Shown: piece by piece, positions 26,913 to 36,077 of the stretch
How the letters are laid out: the number at the start of each line of letters is the position of its first letter
Position numbering within the stretch: the first letter of the stretch is position 1
Assembly: GCA_963805325.1 (NCBI GenBank)
Contig: CAWDTS010000009.1
Coordinates: forward strand, 372,001-436,000
DNA length: 64,000 nucleotides
Direction of reading: 5' to 3'
DNA from: DASWJZ01 sp963805325
Lineage (GTDB): Bacteria > Pseudomonadota > Alphaproteobacteria > Rhizobiales > Afifellaceae
Translations under genes and position numbers: made by a program
The notes under the pieces: model-generated
What the model was told of the DNA's origin: nothing
The model's database searches: none
The model's input: only the letters and a program-made list of their open reading frames with translations

Positions 26913-27236
26913 CTACTTGCCGGCTTCGATCTGATCGACCGCCTGGATCATCAACTCTTCCATGGTGCGGCGGATCTGGTGATCCGACTGTGCGACGCCG
27001 GCCGCGTCGAAATCGCCGCGCACCTTGCGGAACACGTCCTCTTCGCCGGCCTCCTGCATGTCGGCACGCACTACCTCGCGCGCGTAGACTTCAGCGTCCT
27101 CGCCGCTTTTCCCGAGCTTTTCCGCCGCCCACAGCCCGAGCAGCTTGTTGCGCCGCGCCATCGACTTGAACCGCAACTCTTCGTCGCGGGCGAACTTGCT
27201 CTCGAAGCCTTCCTTACGTTTTTCGAAGGTCGTCAT
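26913..27236 (-). CDS. DUF1476 protein, F1-ATPase zeta-type inhibitor
   Basis: A 107-residue helical protein beginning MTTFEKRKEGFE; the ribosome site GGAGGG is seven bases upstream. DUF1476 is the family of the zeta subunit, which inhibits the F1FO-ATP synthase in Paracoccus and other Alphaproteobacteria by inserting its N-terminal helix into F1. The N-terminal KRKEGFESKFARDEELRFK and RRNKLLGLWAAEKLG fit well. Whether this copy is inhibitory cannot be read, since affinity varies between species. Confidence 0.88.
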   Translation of the reverse strand: MTTFEKRKEGFESKFARDEELRFKSMARRNKLLGLWAAEKLGKSGEDAEVYAREVVRADMQEAGEEDVFRKVRGDFDAAGVAQSDHQIRRTMEELMIQAVDQIEAGK

Positions 27237-27439
27237 CCAAATTCCCTCCTCGGGCCTGGCACTTCCCTAGCCGCGCAAGCGCGAAGGCGCAACGATCCGC
27301 TGGCGCCGGACCTGCCGGATTCCCGCTCATTGTGTCTGTCCGGGCTTTCCGCTAGGTTCCGCGCACAGACGGATCGGCAGCGATTCCGCCACTTGCCGGT
27401 GCCCCGAACGCGTCCCCATATCCTGACCCCATGAGAGCC

Positions 27440-28204
27440 ATGAACCGTCGCCGCCGCATTTATGAGGGCAAGGCCAAGATCCTCTATGAGGGGCCTGAAC
27501 CAGGCACGCTGATCCAGCACTTCAAGGACGACGCGACCGCCTTCAACGCCAAGAAGCACGAAATCGTCGACGGCAAGGGCGTGCTCAACAACCGGATCTC
27601 GGAATATATCTTCAATCATCTGAACGCGATGGGGATTCCGACCCACTTCATCCGTGCGCTCAACATGCGCGAGCAGCTGATCCGCGAAGTGGAGATCATT
27701 CCGCTCGAAGTGGTGGTGCGGAATGTTGCCGCAGGGTCGCTCTCCGAGCGGCTCGGCCTCGAGGAAGGCACTGCCCTCCCCCGCTCGATCATCGAGTTCT
27801 ATTACAAGAACGACAAGCTCAACGACCCGATGGTGTCGGAAGAGCACATCACCGCGTTCGGCTGGGCAAGCCCGCAGGAGATCGACGACGTGATGTCGCT
27901 CGCGATCCGCGTCAACGACTTCCTCTCCGGCCTCTTCCTCGGCGTCGGCATCCGCCTGGTCGATTTCAAGATGGAATGCGGGCGGCTGTGGGAGAACGAC
28001 ATGATGCGCATCGTCGTCGCCGACGAGATCTCTCCTGATTCCTGCCGCCTATGGGACATCGTCACCAACGAGAAACTCGACAAGGACCGCTTCCGCCGCG
28101 ACATGGGCGGTATGCTGGAGGCCTATCAGGACGTGGCGCGCCGCCTCGGCATCCTGAACGAGAACGACCGGCTGCCGAAGGGCGGTCCGGTGCTGGTGAA
28201 ATAG
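27440..28204 (+). CDS. purC: Phosphoribosylaminoimidazole-succinocarboxamide synthase
   Basis: About 254 residues with RRRRIYEGKAKILYEGPEPG, the ATP-binding opening of alphaproteobacterial SAICAR synthase, and VVVRNVAAGSL and DEISPDSCRLWD. ATG 27440 fits family starts; an ATG three codons earlier at 27431 is possible. It is first in a purC-purS-purQ run and is transcribed away from the zeta-inhibitor gene. Confidence 0.95.
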   Translation: MNRRRRIYEGKAKILYEGPEPGTLIQHFKDDATAFNAKKHEIVDGKGVLNNRISEYIFNHLNAMGIPTHFIRALNMREQLIREVEIIPLEVVVRNVAAGSLSERLGLEEGTALPRSIIEFYYKNDKLNDPMVSEEHITAFGWASPQEIDDVMSLAIRVNDFLSGLFLGVGIRLVDFKMECGRLWENDMMRIVVADEISPDSCRLWDIVTNEKLDKDRFRRDMGGMLEAYQDVARRLGILNENDRLPKGGPVLVK

Positions 28205-28238
28205 CCGCGCTCGGGCCAAGAGAGTCGAGCAAGGGGGC

Positions 28239-28475
28239 ATGAAGGCGCGCATCTTCGTCACGCTGAAGAGCGGGGTTCTCGATCCGCAGGGGCTCGCCAT
28301 CCACGGCGCGCTCGCCGCGCTCGGCTTCACAGGTGTGAATTCCGTGCGGCAGGGAAAAATGTTCGAGATCGAGCTTGCCTATTCCGCCGATGCGGAGGCG
28401 CGTCTCAAGTCCATGTGCGAGCGGCTCCTCGCCAACACGGTGATCGAGAATTTCAAGGTGGAGATCGCCGAGTGA
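28239..28475 (+). CDS. purS: FGAM synthase subunit PurS
   Basis: A 78-residue protein of the PurS family (KARIFVTLKSGVLDPQG, GFTGVNSVRQGK). It bridges PurQ and PurL in the three-part formylglycinamidine ribonucleotide synthase. Its stop overlaps the purQ GTG start by four bases. Confidence 0.95.
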   Translation: MKARIFVTLKSGVLDPQGLAIHGALAALGFTGVNSVRQGKMFEIELAYSADAEARLKSMCERLLANTVIENFKVEIAE

Positions 28476-29152
28476 AGTCCGCCGTCATCCTCTTTCCCGG
28501 CACCAACCGCGAGCGCGACATGGCGGCGGCGCTGAAGCGCGCCACCGGCCACGCGCCGCAGATCGTCTGGCATGGCGAGACGCAGCTCCCCGAGGTCGAC
28601 CTGATCGTGCTTCCGGGCGGCTTCTCGTTCGGCGACTATCTGCGCTCCGGCGCCATCGCCGCGCGCTCGCCGATCATGCCCGATGTGGTGAAACGGGCCG
28701 CCGACGGTGTTCTGGTGCTGGGTGTCTGCAACGGCTTCCAGACGCTTTGCGAGGCGGGGCTTCTCCCCGGCGTCCTCATGCGCAACGCCTCGCTCAAGTT
28801 CGTCTGCCGCGACGTCAAGCTCGAGGTCGTCAACACGCAGACGCCGTTCACCCGCGGCTATCGCCCGCGCCAGGTGATCCGCTGCCCGGTCGCACATGCC
28901 GATGGCAATTATTTCGCCGAAGAGGAGACGCTCGACCGGCTGGAAGCCGAGGGCCGAATCGTCTTTCGTTACGCCGAGGCCACCAATCCGAACGGCTCGC
29001 GCCGCGACATCGCCGGAATCCTGAACGAGAGGGGCAACGTGCTTGGAATGATGCCGCACCCCGAAGACCTGACGGAGGCCGCGCAGGGCGGCACGGACGG
29101 GCTACCGCTTTTCCAGGGCCTTGCCGCCGGCTTCGTGGAGAAGGCGGCGTGA
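28472..29152 (+). CDS. purQ: FGAM synthase glutaminase subunit PurQ
   Basis: 226 residues. The class I amidotransferase triad is visible: Cys in VLGVCNGFQTL, and His-Glu in MMPHPED. GTG 28472 gives the expected VKSAVILFPGTNRERD start and a GTGA overlap with purS. It supplies ammonia to PurL. Its stop overlaps the start of a lipoprotein gene, an unusual coupling, and purL itself lies 2.2 kb downstream. Confidence 0.95.
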   Translation: MKSAVILFPGTNRERDMAAALKRATGHAPQIVWHGETQLPEVDLIVLPGGFSFGDYLRSGAIAARSPIMPDVVKRAADGVLVLGVCNGFQTLCEAGLLPGVLMRNASLKFVCRDVKLEVVNTQTPFTRGYRPRQVIRCPVAHADGNYFAEEETLDRLEAEGRIVFRYAEATNPNGSRRDIAGILNERGNVLGMMPHPEDLTEAAQGGTDGLPLFQGLAAGFVEKAA

Positions 29153-29538
29153 GCCGGAAGGCGGCATTCGCCGCGCTCGGGCTGTTGCTGGCCGCATGCC
29201 AGACGAGCGCGCCGACGGACTACGTCGAGTTCCACGCCGGCCAGGACTCCGACACGGTCGCAAGCCATATCGCGGAGCGGGTCGGCGCCTGCTGGTTCAC
29301 GGGCAAGCGCAAGGCGTTCGACGGCTATTCCTACGCGCCCGAGGCCGGGAGTACTTCCACCCGGATCCTCATCGTTCCCAAGGACGCGCCACACGAGCGG
29401 CCGGCGCTCATCGTAGACGTGCGGGGAGCGAAGCGGGGCACCGACGTCCGGCTCTTCGGTCCGTTGATGCAGACAGGCGAGGCCGACTCCATCCGCCATG
29501 ATGTCCTGCGCTGGACTGGCGGCGCGCGCGACTGCTGA
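29149..29538 (+). CDS. Hypothetical lipoprotein coupled to purQ
   Basis: 129 residues from GTG 29149, overlapping the purQ stop by four bases. The N-terminus has a short basic part, a hydrophobic stretch and the lipobox LLAAC, so it should be lipidated at Cys ~17. The mature domain has regular beta-rich spacing (ACWFTGKRKAFDGYSYAPE, RILIVPKDAP) and a closing Cys near the C-terminus. I recognise no family. It is probably translated with purQ, though nothing suggests a role in purine synthesis. Confidence 0.75.
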   Translation: MSRKAAFAALGLLLAACQTSAPTDYVEFHAGQDSDTVASHIAERVGACWFTGKRKAFDGYSYAPEAGSTSTRILIVPKDAPHERPALIVDVRGAKRGTDVRLFGPLMQTGEADSIRHDVLRWTGGARDC

Positions 29539-29568
29539 TTCCGCGCGCCGGCGTCGGGGCTCGCCGCG

Positions 29569-29787
29569 TCAGTTCCAGAACGGCCGAACCGCTTCGGCGT
29601 AGGCCTGCGAGCGGGACAGGCCGATGTCCTTGAGCTGCGCGTCGTTGAGGCGAAGGAGCGCGCGACGCGTCTGGCGGCGCTCGAACGCCTGCCAGAGCCA
29701 CACAGCAATCGTGGAGATGTCCAAGACGGAGGCCGTCCGCTCTTCGGCGCCGCGCGGTGTCCTCTGGATTGTCCCGATTGTACTCAT
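29569..29787 (-). CDS. DUF1127 small protein
   Basis: 72 residues. The C-terminal half has the DUF1127 pattern RRALLRLNDAQLKDIGLSRSQA. ATG 29787 has GAGG five bases upstream; a longer reading from 29901 would overlap the MocR gene and is unlikely. Small DUF1127 proteins in Alphaproteobacteria have been tied to stress, RNA turnover and phosphate responses. It is divergent from the MocR-type gene and shares its regulatory region. Confidence 0.8.
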   Translation of the reverse strand: MSTIGTIQRTPRGAEERTASVLDISTIAVWLWQAFERRQTRRALLRLNDAQLKDIGLSRSQAYAEAVRPFWN

Positions 29788-29799
29788 CTCATCCTCTGT

Positions 29800-29869
29800 A
29801 TTGTCGGCATTGCGTCGATAGATTGTCCTATGCACTTGACTCGCTGACGGGTTCAATTCAATAATTGTC
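29800..29869. promoter_or_regulatory. Phased ATTGTC direct repeats, candidate MocR operator
   Basis: ATTGTC occurs at 29800-29805, 29822-29827 and 29864-29869, all in the same direction, with start-to-start distances of 22 and 42 bases (about 2 and 4 helical turns). A further copy at 29768-29773 (32 bases away, about 3 turns) falls inside the DUF1127 coding region. The last copy is also the left arm of a palindrome, TTGTC-ACTAT-GACAA (29865-29879), that covers the MocR start codon. Confidence 0.5.
29836..29865 (+). promoter_or_regulatory. Promoter of the MocR-type gene, probable leaderless start
   Basis: A -35 box TTGACT (29836-29841), an 18-base spacer and a -10 box AATAAT (29860-29865). 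The start codon A at 29873 is 8 bases past the -10 box, where transcription is expected to begin, and there is no ribosome binding site before the ATG. A leaderless message is therefore likely. Confidence 0.55.
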
Positions 29870-29872
29870 ACT

Positions 29873-31284
29873 ATGACAACTTGGCTGCCTGACCTCTCCA
29901 CCGGCGACGGCCCGCTCTATGTCCGCCTCGCCGACCAGATCGAGACCAGCATCGAAAGCGGCGACCTCAAAGCCGGCGCCAAGCTTCCACCGCAGCGCGA
30001 TCTTGCCTTCGACATCGGAATCACAATCGGCACCGTCGGCCGCGCCTACGCCTTGGCGCGCGAGCGGGGCCTGGTGAACGGCGAGGTCGGGCGCGGGACC
30101 TATGTGCTGCCCGCCGCGAAGGCGATGCGGACGTCGCGCGCGCCACGCCGCTCAAGGACCCGGCGCCGAGCGTCGAAGTCCTGAGCGCCGGCGCGCTGCG
30201 TCTCGACACAACCGCCGCGCCGGAGAACGGCCTCGCCGACGTGATCGCGCAGCTCACCGCCGAAATCTGCCGCGACGAACCGGCGGCGGTCGCCACCTAT
30301 ATCCGCACCGTTCCGGAGGACTGGAAGGAAGCCGGCGTGCGCTGGCTCAGGAGGCCGGACTGGGCGCCGCCGCGCGGCGACGTGGTGCCTGCGCAAGGCG
30401 CGCACGCGGCGATTACCGCGGTCATAGGCGCTACGACCATTCCTGGCGACAAGATCGTCTTCGAGCCCCTCACCTACGCCTCGGTCGGCCGCAGCGCCGC
30501 GCTCATGGGGCGCCGCGGCATCGTGGCGGCGGCGGACGAGCATGGGATGATCCCGGAGGAGTTTGAGCGGCTCTGCGCCCAGCAGCACCCGAAGCTTCTC
30601 TTCCTGATGCCGGCGCCGCAGAACCCGACGCTCGCCCTGATGCCGGAAGACCGCCGCCGCGCCATCGCGGCCATCGCCCGCAAGTTCCAGGTCTGGATCA
30701 TCGAGGACGCCGTCTATGGCGTGCTCTTCAACGACCCGCATCCGGCGCTTGCGACGATCGCGCCCGACCGCGTATTCCACGTCGGCGGCCTGTCGAAAGC
30801 CGTCGGCGCCGGCCTTCGCGGCGGCTGGGTCGCCTGCCCGCCGAATTTTTCCAACCGCGTCTCGACGGCGCACAAGATGATCACCGGCGGCAAGCCGTTC
30901 CTCATGGCGGAAATCGCGGCGCGGCTCGTGCTTTCGGGGGCGGCCTTCGAGTTCCGGCGGAAGACGCTCGCCGAGATAGCGCGCCGCGCCGCCCTCGCCC
31001 GCGAGATCTTCCAGGGGCTCGACATCCGCCTCAACGATTGTATGCCTTTTTTCTGGCTGACGCTGCCGGAGCCTTGGCTTTCGAGCACCTTCAAGAGCGC
31101 CGCGGCGGCCGAGAGCATCCTGGTCGACGAAGAGGACGAGTACAAGGTCGGCCGCTCGGAGAGCGCCTATCACGGCGTGCGTGTCGGATTTTCCGTGCCG
31201 GCTTTCGCGGAAGTCGAGGAAGGCTTCCGCACGCTACGCCGGCTCGTCGACCATGCGACGGGGGCCTACGACACCTACAATTGA
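29873..31284 (+). pseudogene. MocR-type GntR regulator with aminotransferase domain, -1 frameshift
   Basis: Residues 1-~80 form a GntR winged helix (PLYVRLADQIETSIESGDLKAGAKLPPQRDLA, TVGRAYALARERGLVNGEVGRGTYV). The frame then breaks near 30112-30118, where one base appears to be missing. The next frame carries a fold-type I aminotransferase domain (PAPQNPTLALMPEDRR, IEDAVYGVLF, and the PLP lysine in GGLSKAVGAGLRGGW). This is the MocR layout: PLP-dependent regulators that bind direct repeats. The gene is divergent from DUF1127, a likely target. Both domains look intact apart from the single break. Confidence 0.82.
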
Positions 31285-31378
31285 GGGCAATCGGTGCCCT
31301 GCCCAAACAGCCGCTGGAAAGTTTGACCGAGACGGTATTTTGCGCCGCGGCGACGCGCTAGGAAGCGCAGTGACCGGG

Positions 31379-33617
31379 ATGCCGCAGGCCGAATCGATGG
31401 ACGTCCGCAATTCGATTGCTATCACGCCCGAGCTCGTCGCCGAGCACGGGCTGAAGCCCGACGAATATCAGCGCATCCTCGATCTGATCGGGCGCGAGCC
31501 GACGCTGACGGAGCTCGGCATTTTCTCGGCGATGTGGAACGAGCATTGTTCCTACAAGAGCTCGAAGAAGTGGCTGCGCACGCTGCCGACGACGGGCGCC
31601 GTGGTGATCCAGGGACCAGGCGAGAATGCCGGGATCATCGACATCGGCGAAGGGCTCGTCGCCGTGTTCAAGATGGAGAGCCACAACCATCCCTCCTACA
31701 TCGAACCCTATCAGGGCGCGGCGACCGGGGTCGGTGGCATTCTCCGCGATGTCTTCACGATGGGCGCGCGGCCGATCGCGGCGTTGAACGCGCTGCGCTT
31801 CGGCGATCCTCAGCATCCGCGCACGCGCCATCTCGTTGCCGGCGTCGTCGCCGGCGTCGGCGGCTACGGCAATTCCTTCGGCGTGCCGACGGTCGGCGGC
31901 GAGGTGAATTTCCATCGCCGCTACAACGGCAATTGCCTGGTCAACGCCTTCGCGCTCGGCATCGCGAAGAAGGATGGCATCTTCTATTCGAAGGCGGAGG
32001 GAGTCGGGCTGCCGGTCGTCTATCTCGGCGCCAAGACCGGGCGCGACGGCGTCGGCGGCGCGACCATGGCGTCGGCGGAATTCGATCACCGCATCGAGGA
32101 GAAGCGGCCGACCGTGCAGGTCGGCGACCCGTTCACCGAGAAGCGCCTGCTCGAGGCGTGTCTTGAGCTGATGGCGTCGGGTGCTGTCGTCGCAATCCAG
32201 GACATGGGCGCGGCCGGCCTGACCTGCTCGGCCGTCGAGATGGGCGCCAGAGGCGATCTCGGGATCGCGCTCGACCTCGACAAGGTGCCGACGCGCGAGC
32301 CCGGCATGAGCGCCTACGAGATGATGCTCTCGGAGAGCCAGGAGCGGATGCTGATGGTGCTCCGCCCCGAAAAGCACGGCGAGGCGGAGGCGATCTTCAA
32401 GAAGTGGGGCCTCGATTTTGCCGATGTCGGACGCACCACCGACGACCTCCGCTTCCGCATCGCAAGGCACGGCGACGTAGTCGCGGACCTGCCGATCAAG
32501 GAGCTCGGCGACGAGGCGCCGGAATACGACAGGCCATGGGCCGCGCCGAAAGGCCCTGCCCCGCTCGACGCGGCTGCGCTGCCGAGCGTGCGATGTCGCC
32601 GACGCGCTGCTCACGCTGATCGGCTCGCCCGATCTCTCATCGCGCCGCTGGGTCTTCGAGCAGTATGACAATCTCGTTCAGGGCAACACGGTGCAGCGGC
32701 CGGGCGGCGACGCGGCGGTGGTCAGGATCGACGGTAGCGACCGGGCGCTCGCGCTCTCGCTCGACGTGACGCCGCGCTACGTCGAGGCCGATCCCTTCGA
32801 GGGCGGGAAGCAGGCGGTCGCCGAGTGCTGGCGCAATCTCACCGCCGTCGGCGCCACGCCGCTCGCCGTCACCGACAATCTGAATTTCGGCAACCCCGAG
32901 AAGCCGGACGTAATGGGCGCCTTCGTGCGCGCGGTCGAAGGGCTCGGCGCAGCGTGTCGCGCGCTCGACTTCCCGATCGTGTCCGGCAACGTCTCGCTCT
33001 ACAACGAGACGCACGGCGAGGCGATCCTGCCGACGCCGACGATCGGTGGCGTCGGGCTGCTGACGGACTGGCGGAAAAGCGCGACGCTGGCGTTCAAGGC
33101 CGAGGGCGAGGCGATCATGCTCGCCGGTGCGCCTCGGGTCTGGGGAACGCATCTCGGCCAGTCACTCTATCTGCGCGAAGTCCTCGGGCGCGAGGACGGA
33201 CCACCGCCGCCGGTCGACCTCGATCATGAAAAGCGCGTTGGCGATTTCGTGCGCGCTTTGATCGTCGACGGCCTGGTGACTGCCGTGCATGACCTTTCGG
33301 ACGGTGGCCTGGCGATAGCGCTTGCCGAAATGGCGATCTCGTTGGGCATTGGCGCGAGCGTGAGCCCGGCAGAGGATCACGATCCCGCGACCCTCTTCTT
33401 TGGCGAGGACCAGGGGCGCTACCTCTTCACATGCGCGTTAGAGGAGCATGAGGCGCTATCTGAGCGGGCCGAAAGGGCCGGGATCTCCGTGGCCCGGATC
33501 GGCCATACCGGCGGCGCTGAGCTGAAGCTCGGGAAAGCGCGGCCGATCGCGGTATCGGAGCTCCGGGAGCGCCATGAGGGCTGGTTTCCGCGCTTCATGG
33601 GCGAGATCCCCGCCTAG
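31379..33617 (+). pseudogene. purL: FGAM synthase large subunit PurL, +1 frameshift in the middle
   Basis: The N-terminal half (ITPELVAEHGLKPDEYQRIL, FSAMWNEHCSYKSSKKWL, MESHNHPSYIEPYQGAATGVGG) and the C-terminal half (DVTPRYVEADPFEGGKQAVAE, VSGNVSLYNETHGEAI, VHDLSDGGLAIAL) are both excellent PurL. They are joined by a one-base shift near 32586-32591: removing one G restores SVDVADALLTLIGSPDLSSRRW. The corrected protein is about 745 residues, normal for the small-type PurL used with PurS and PurQ. PurL is needed for de novo purine synthesis, so the break is more likely a sequence error than a real loss. An in-frame ATG at 31397 is an alternative start. Confidence 0.9.
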
Positions 33618-33740
33618 CCGCCAAGCGTTCTGGCACTGAGCTTGCACAGAGCGCCCCAGGGACCGGATTGACCCAACCCCTCGGCGCCCCCAAATTGGGA
33701 GTGCTTTGGGAGCCGATTCCGGCCCGGAAAGATTGCAGCC

Positions 33741-33974
33741 ATGCCGATGAGCGCGAACGACATCGAGCGTCTGATCAAGACGGCCTTGCCCGACGCACAC
33801 GTCTCGATCCGAGAACTCGCGGCCGATGGCGACCACTATGCCGCAGAGGTCGTCTCAGAGCAGTTTCGCGGCAAGAGCCGTGTGCAGCAGCACCAGATGG
33901 TGTATGAGGCGCTGAAAGGGAACATGGGCGGGGCGCTGCATGCGCTAGCGCTGCAAACCAGCGCCCCGGACTGA
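33741..33974 (+). CDS. BolA family protein
   Basis: A 77-residue protein of the BolA/IbaG type (NDIERLIKTALPDAHVSI, KSRVQQHQMVYEALKGNMGGALHALAL) with the conserved His in the QHQMVYEAL helix. BolA proteins form [2Fe-2S]-bridged heterodimers with monothiol glutaredoxins; exactly such a glutaredoxin is encoded 33 bases downstream. A role in iron-sulfur trafficking or iron sensing follows from this pairing. Confidence 0.92.
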   Translation: MPMSANDIERLIKTALPDAHVSIRELAADGDHYAAEVVSEQFRGKSRVQQHQMVYEALKGNMGGALHALALQTSAPD

Positions 33975-34007
33975 GCCGCCGGCCCGACCGGCCCCAAGGA
34001 GTGTGAG

Positions 34008-34337
34008 ATGGACGCCATTCACGATTGGATTGCCAGCCAGGTGAAGTCGAACGACGTGGTGCTCTTCATGAAGGGGACGCCGACATTTCCGCAGTGCGGA
34101 TTCTCCGGTCAGGTCGTGCAGATTCTCGACTATCTCGGCGTCAGCTATTCGGGTGTGAACGTGCTCGAATCCGACGAGCTTCGGCAGGGCATCAAGACGT
34201 TTTCCGATTGGCCGACCATTCCGCAGCTCTACGTGAAGGGCGAGTTTGTGGGCGGGGCCGACATCATCCGCGAGATGTTCCAGGCCGGCGAGCTGAAGAG
34301 CCTCCTGGAAGACAAGGGCCTCGTTGCCGCTGCCTGA
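34008..34337 (+). CDS. grxD: Monothiol glutaredoxin, Grx4 type
   Basis: A 109-residue protein with the CGFS active site in FMKGTPTFPQCGFSGQVVQIL and the TIPQLYVKGEFVGGADI glutathione-binding region. A strong ribosome site AAGGAG lies six bases upstream of the ATG. Monothiol glutaredoxins carry [2Fe-2S] clusters and hand them to targets with BolA partners, here the upstream gene. Confidence 0.95.
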   Translation: MDAIHDWIASQVKSNDVVLFMKGTPTFPQCGFSGQVVQILDYLGVSYSGVNVLESDELRQGIKTFSDWPTIPQLYVKGEFVGGADIIREMFQAGELKSLLEDKGLVAAA

Positions 34338-34363
34338 CGCCAGTCCTTAGGTAGAGTTCCTCC

Positions 34364-34717
34364 ATGCGTGTAATGCGTATCGCCGCCGGCGACGCCAAGG
34401 CGTTGATCGACAACGGCGAGGCCGTGGTGATTGACGTGCGTGAACGCGCTGAGATCATGGCGAGCGGCAAAGTGCCGGGCGCAATGGTGATCCCGCTCGC
34501 CGAATTCCTGGCGAAGACGGACCCAGCGTCGCCGGAGCGCGAGGATTCGCTTCGCCAAGAAACTCCGATCATCCTCTATTGCGCCTCCGGCAAGCGCTCG
34601 GAGTTCGCCGGCAACAAGCTTTTGGAATTCGGCTACCGCGAGGTTTTCAACCTCGGTGGCCTGAGCGATTGGCAACTGGCCGGACTGCCGGTGGACGACG
34701 CGTTCAATTCGTCGTAA
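34364..34717 (+). CDS. Rhodanese-like domain protein
   Basis: A 117-residue single rhodanese domain with VVIDVRERAEIMASGKVPGAMVIP and the active-site loop LYCASGKRS, so the catalytic Cys is present. Such proteins move sulfane sulfur. It follows grxD by 26 bases, and together with BolA and Grx4 it forms a small sulfur/iron-sulfur cluster of genes. Confidence 0.9.
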   Translation: MRVMRIAAGDAKALIDNGEAVVIDVRERAEIMASGKVPGAMVIPLAEFLAKTDPASPEREDSLRQETPIILYCASGKRSEFAGNKLLEFGYREVFNLGGLSDWQLAGLPVDDAFNSS

Positions 34718-34819
34718 TTCGACCCTGCGAACACTCCTTTCGCATCATCCAAGCTGCAGAGAAATTCCTTGGGCGCGCCAGCGGCGCGTGCAAGCGCCGC
34801 TTCTTGATACGGGGTTTCG

Positions 34820-36061
34820 ATGACTGAGAGTTCCAGCGAGCCGGCTCGCGCGCGCCTGCCCTATTGGGAGTTCGTCACCATCGTGGCGTTTCTGATGGCG
34901 CTGAACGCCATGGCCATCGATGTGATCCTGCCGGCCTTGCAGCAGATCGGCGCGAGCCTCGACGTCGCGGACGAGAACGCGCGGCAGCTTCCGCTCACCG
35001 CCTATATTGCCGTCTTCGGGCTGTCGCAGCTTGCCTACGGCACGATATCGGACCATTTCGGCCGACGCCCGGTTCTGATCTTCGGGCTGGTCGTCTACGT
35101 CATTGGCTGCACCGGCGCGGCGTTCTCCGACAATTTTCCTCTGTTCCTCGCAATGCGCGGTCTGCAGGGCTTCGGGGCCGGCGCAACGCGGGTCATCGCG
35201 ATGTCGGTCATCCGCGACACGTTCGGCGGCCGGCGGATGGCGAGCGTAATGTCGCTGGCCATGATGGTGTTCATGAGCGTGCCAATCATCGCGCCGGGAA
35301 TCGGGCAGATCATTCTGATGGTGTCGGGGTGGCGGGCGATCCTCGTTTTCATCGCGCTCTTCGGGTTGATGATGACGGTGTGGTGCTCGTTGCGCCTGCC
35401 GGAGACGCTCGCTGACGAAGATCGGCGCGGGCTTCGCATCGGGCCGATCTACGAGGCGTTCCGCATCGTCGTCTCGAACCGCGTCGCGTCCGGCTACGCG
35501 CTCAGCTCGGGGCTGATCTTCGGCTGCCTCTTCGCCTATCTCAACTCGGCGCAGCAGATCTACCAGGAGCAGTACCACCTCGGCGCTCTCTTCCCGGTGG
35601 CGTTCTCGAGCGGAGCGGTTCTGATCGCCGTCGCTTCGTTCACGAACTCTCGCCTGGTCGAACGTCTCGGGATGCGGCTTCTTTCCCATGGAGCACTCGT
35701 CTGCTTCGCGTCGATCTCAGCGCTCCTCTGCATCTTCGCGCTTCTCGACGAGGGCCACGTGCCGTTCTGGGTTTTCTACGGCGCCAACATATTGTGGTTC
35801 GCCTGCTTTGCGTTCATCGGCACCAACTTCAACGCGCTCGCCCTGGACCCGCTCGGTCACGTGGCGGGCACGGCATCCTCGGTGGTGAGTTCGGTGCAGA
35901 CCGTGCTGGGCGGAATCCTCGGCGCGCTCATCGGCCTCGCCTATGACGGGACAGTGCTGCCGCTGAGCCTCGGGTTCCTGGCGATGTCGCTTGCGAGCTT
36001 TGCCGTCATAGCGTTGACGGAACGGAACCGGCTATTCGGCCGGGTGGCGCCCGCCGAGTAG
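34820..36061 (+). CDS. MFS drug exporter, Bcr/CflA family
   Basis: A 413-residue protein with twelve hydrophobic segments and MFS motif A in YGTISDHFGRRPVLIFG. FLMALNAMAIDVILPALQQIG at the N-terminus, with the membrane-embedded Asp, is characteristic of Bcr/CflA proton antiporters, which export drugs such as bicyclomycin or sulfonamides. The natural substrate is unknown. It converges on the metallophosphoesterase gene. Confidence 0.9.
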   Translation: MTESSSEPARARLPYWEFVTIVAFLMALNAMAIDVILPALQQIGASLDVADENARQLPLTAYIAVFGLSQLAYGTISDHFGRRPVLIFGLVVYVIGCTGAAFSDNFPLFLAMRGLQGFGAGATRVIAMSVIRDTFGGRRMASVMSLAMMVFMSVPIIAPGIGQIILMVSGWRAILVFIALFGLMMTVWCSLRLPETLADEDRRGLRIGPIYEAFRIVVSNRVASGYALSSGLIFGCLFAYLNSAQQIYQEQYHLGALFPVAFSSGAVLIAVASFTNSRLVERLGMRLLSHGALVCFASISALLCIFALLDEGHVPFWVFYGANILWFACFAFIGTNFNALALDPLGHVAGTASSVVSSVQTVLGGILGALIGLAYDGTVLPLSLGFLAMSLASFAVIALTERNRLFGRVAPAE

Positions 36062-36077
36062 GAACGCCGGCGCGGCT

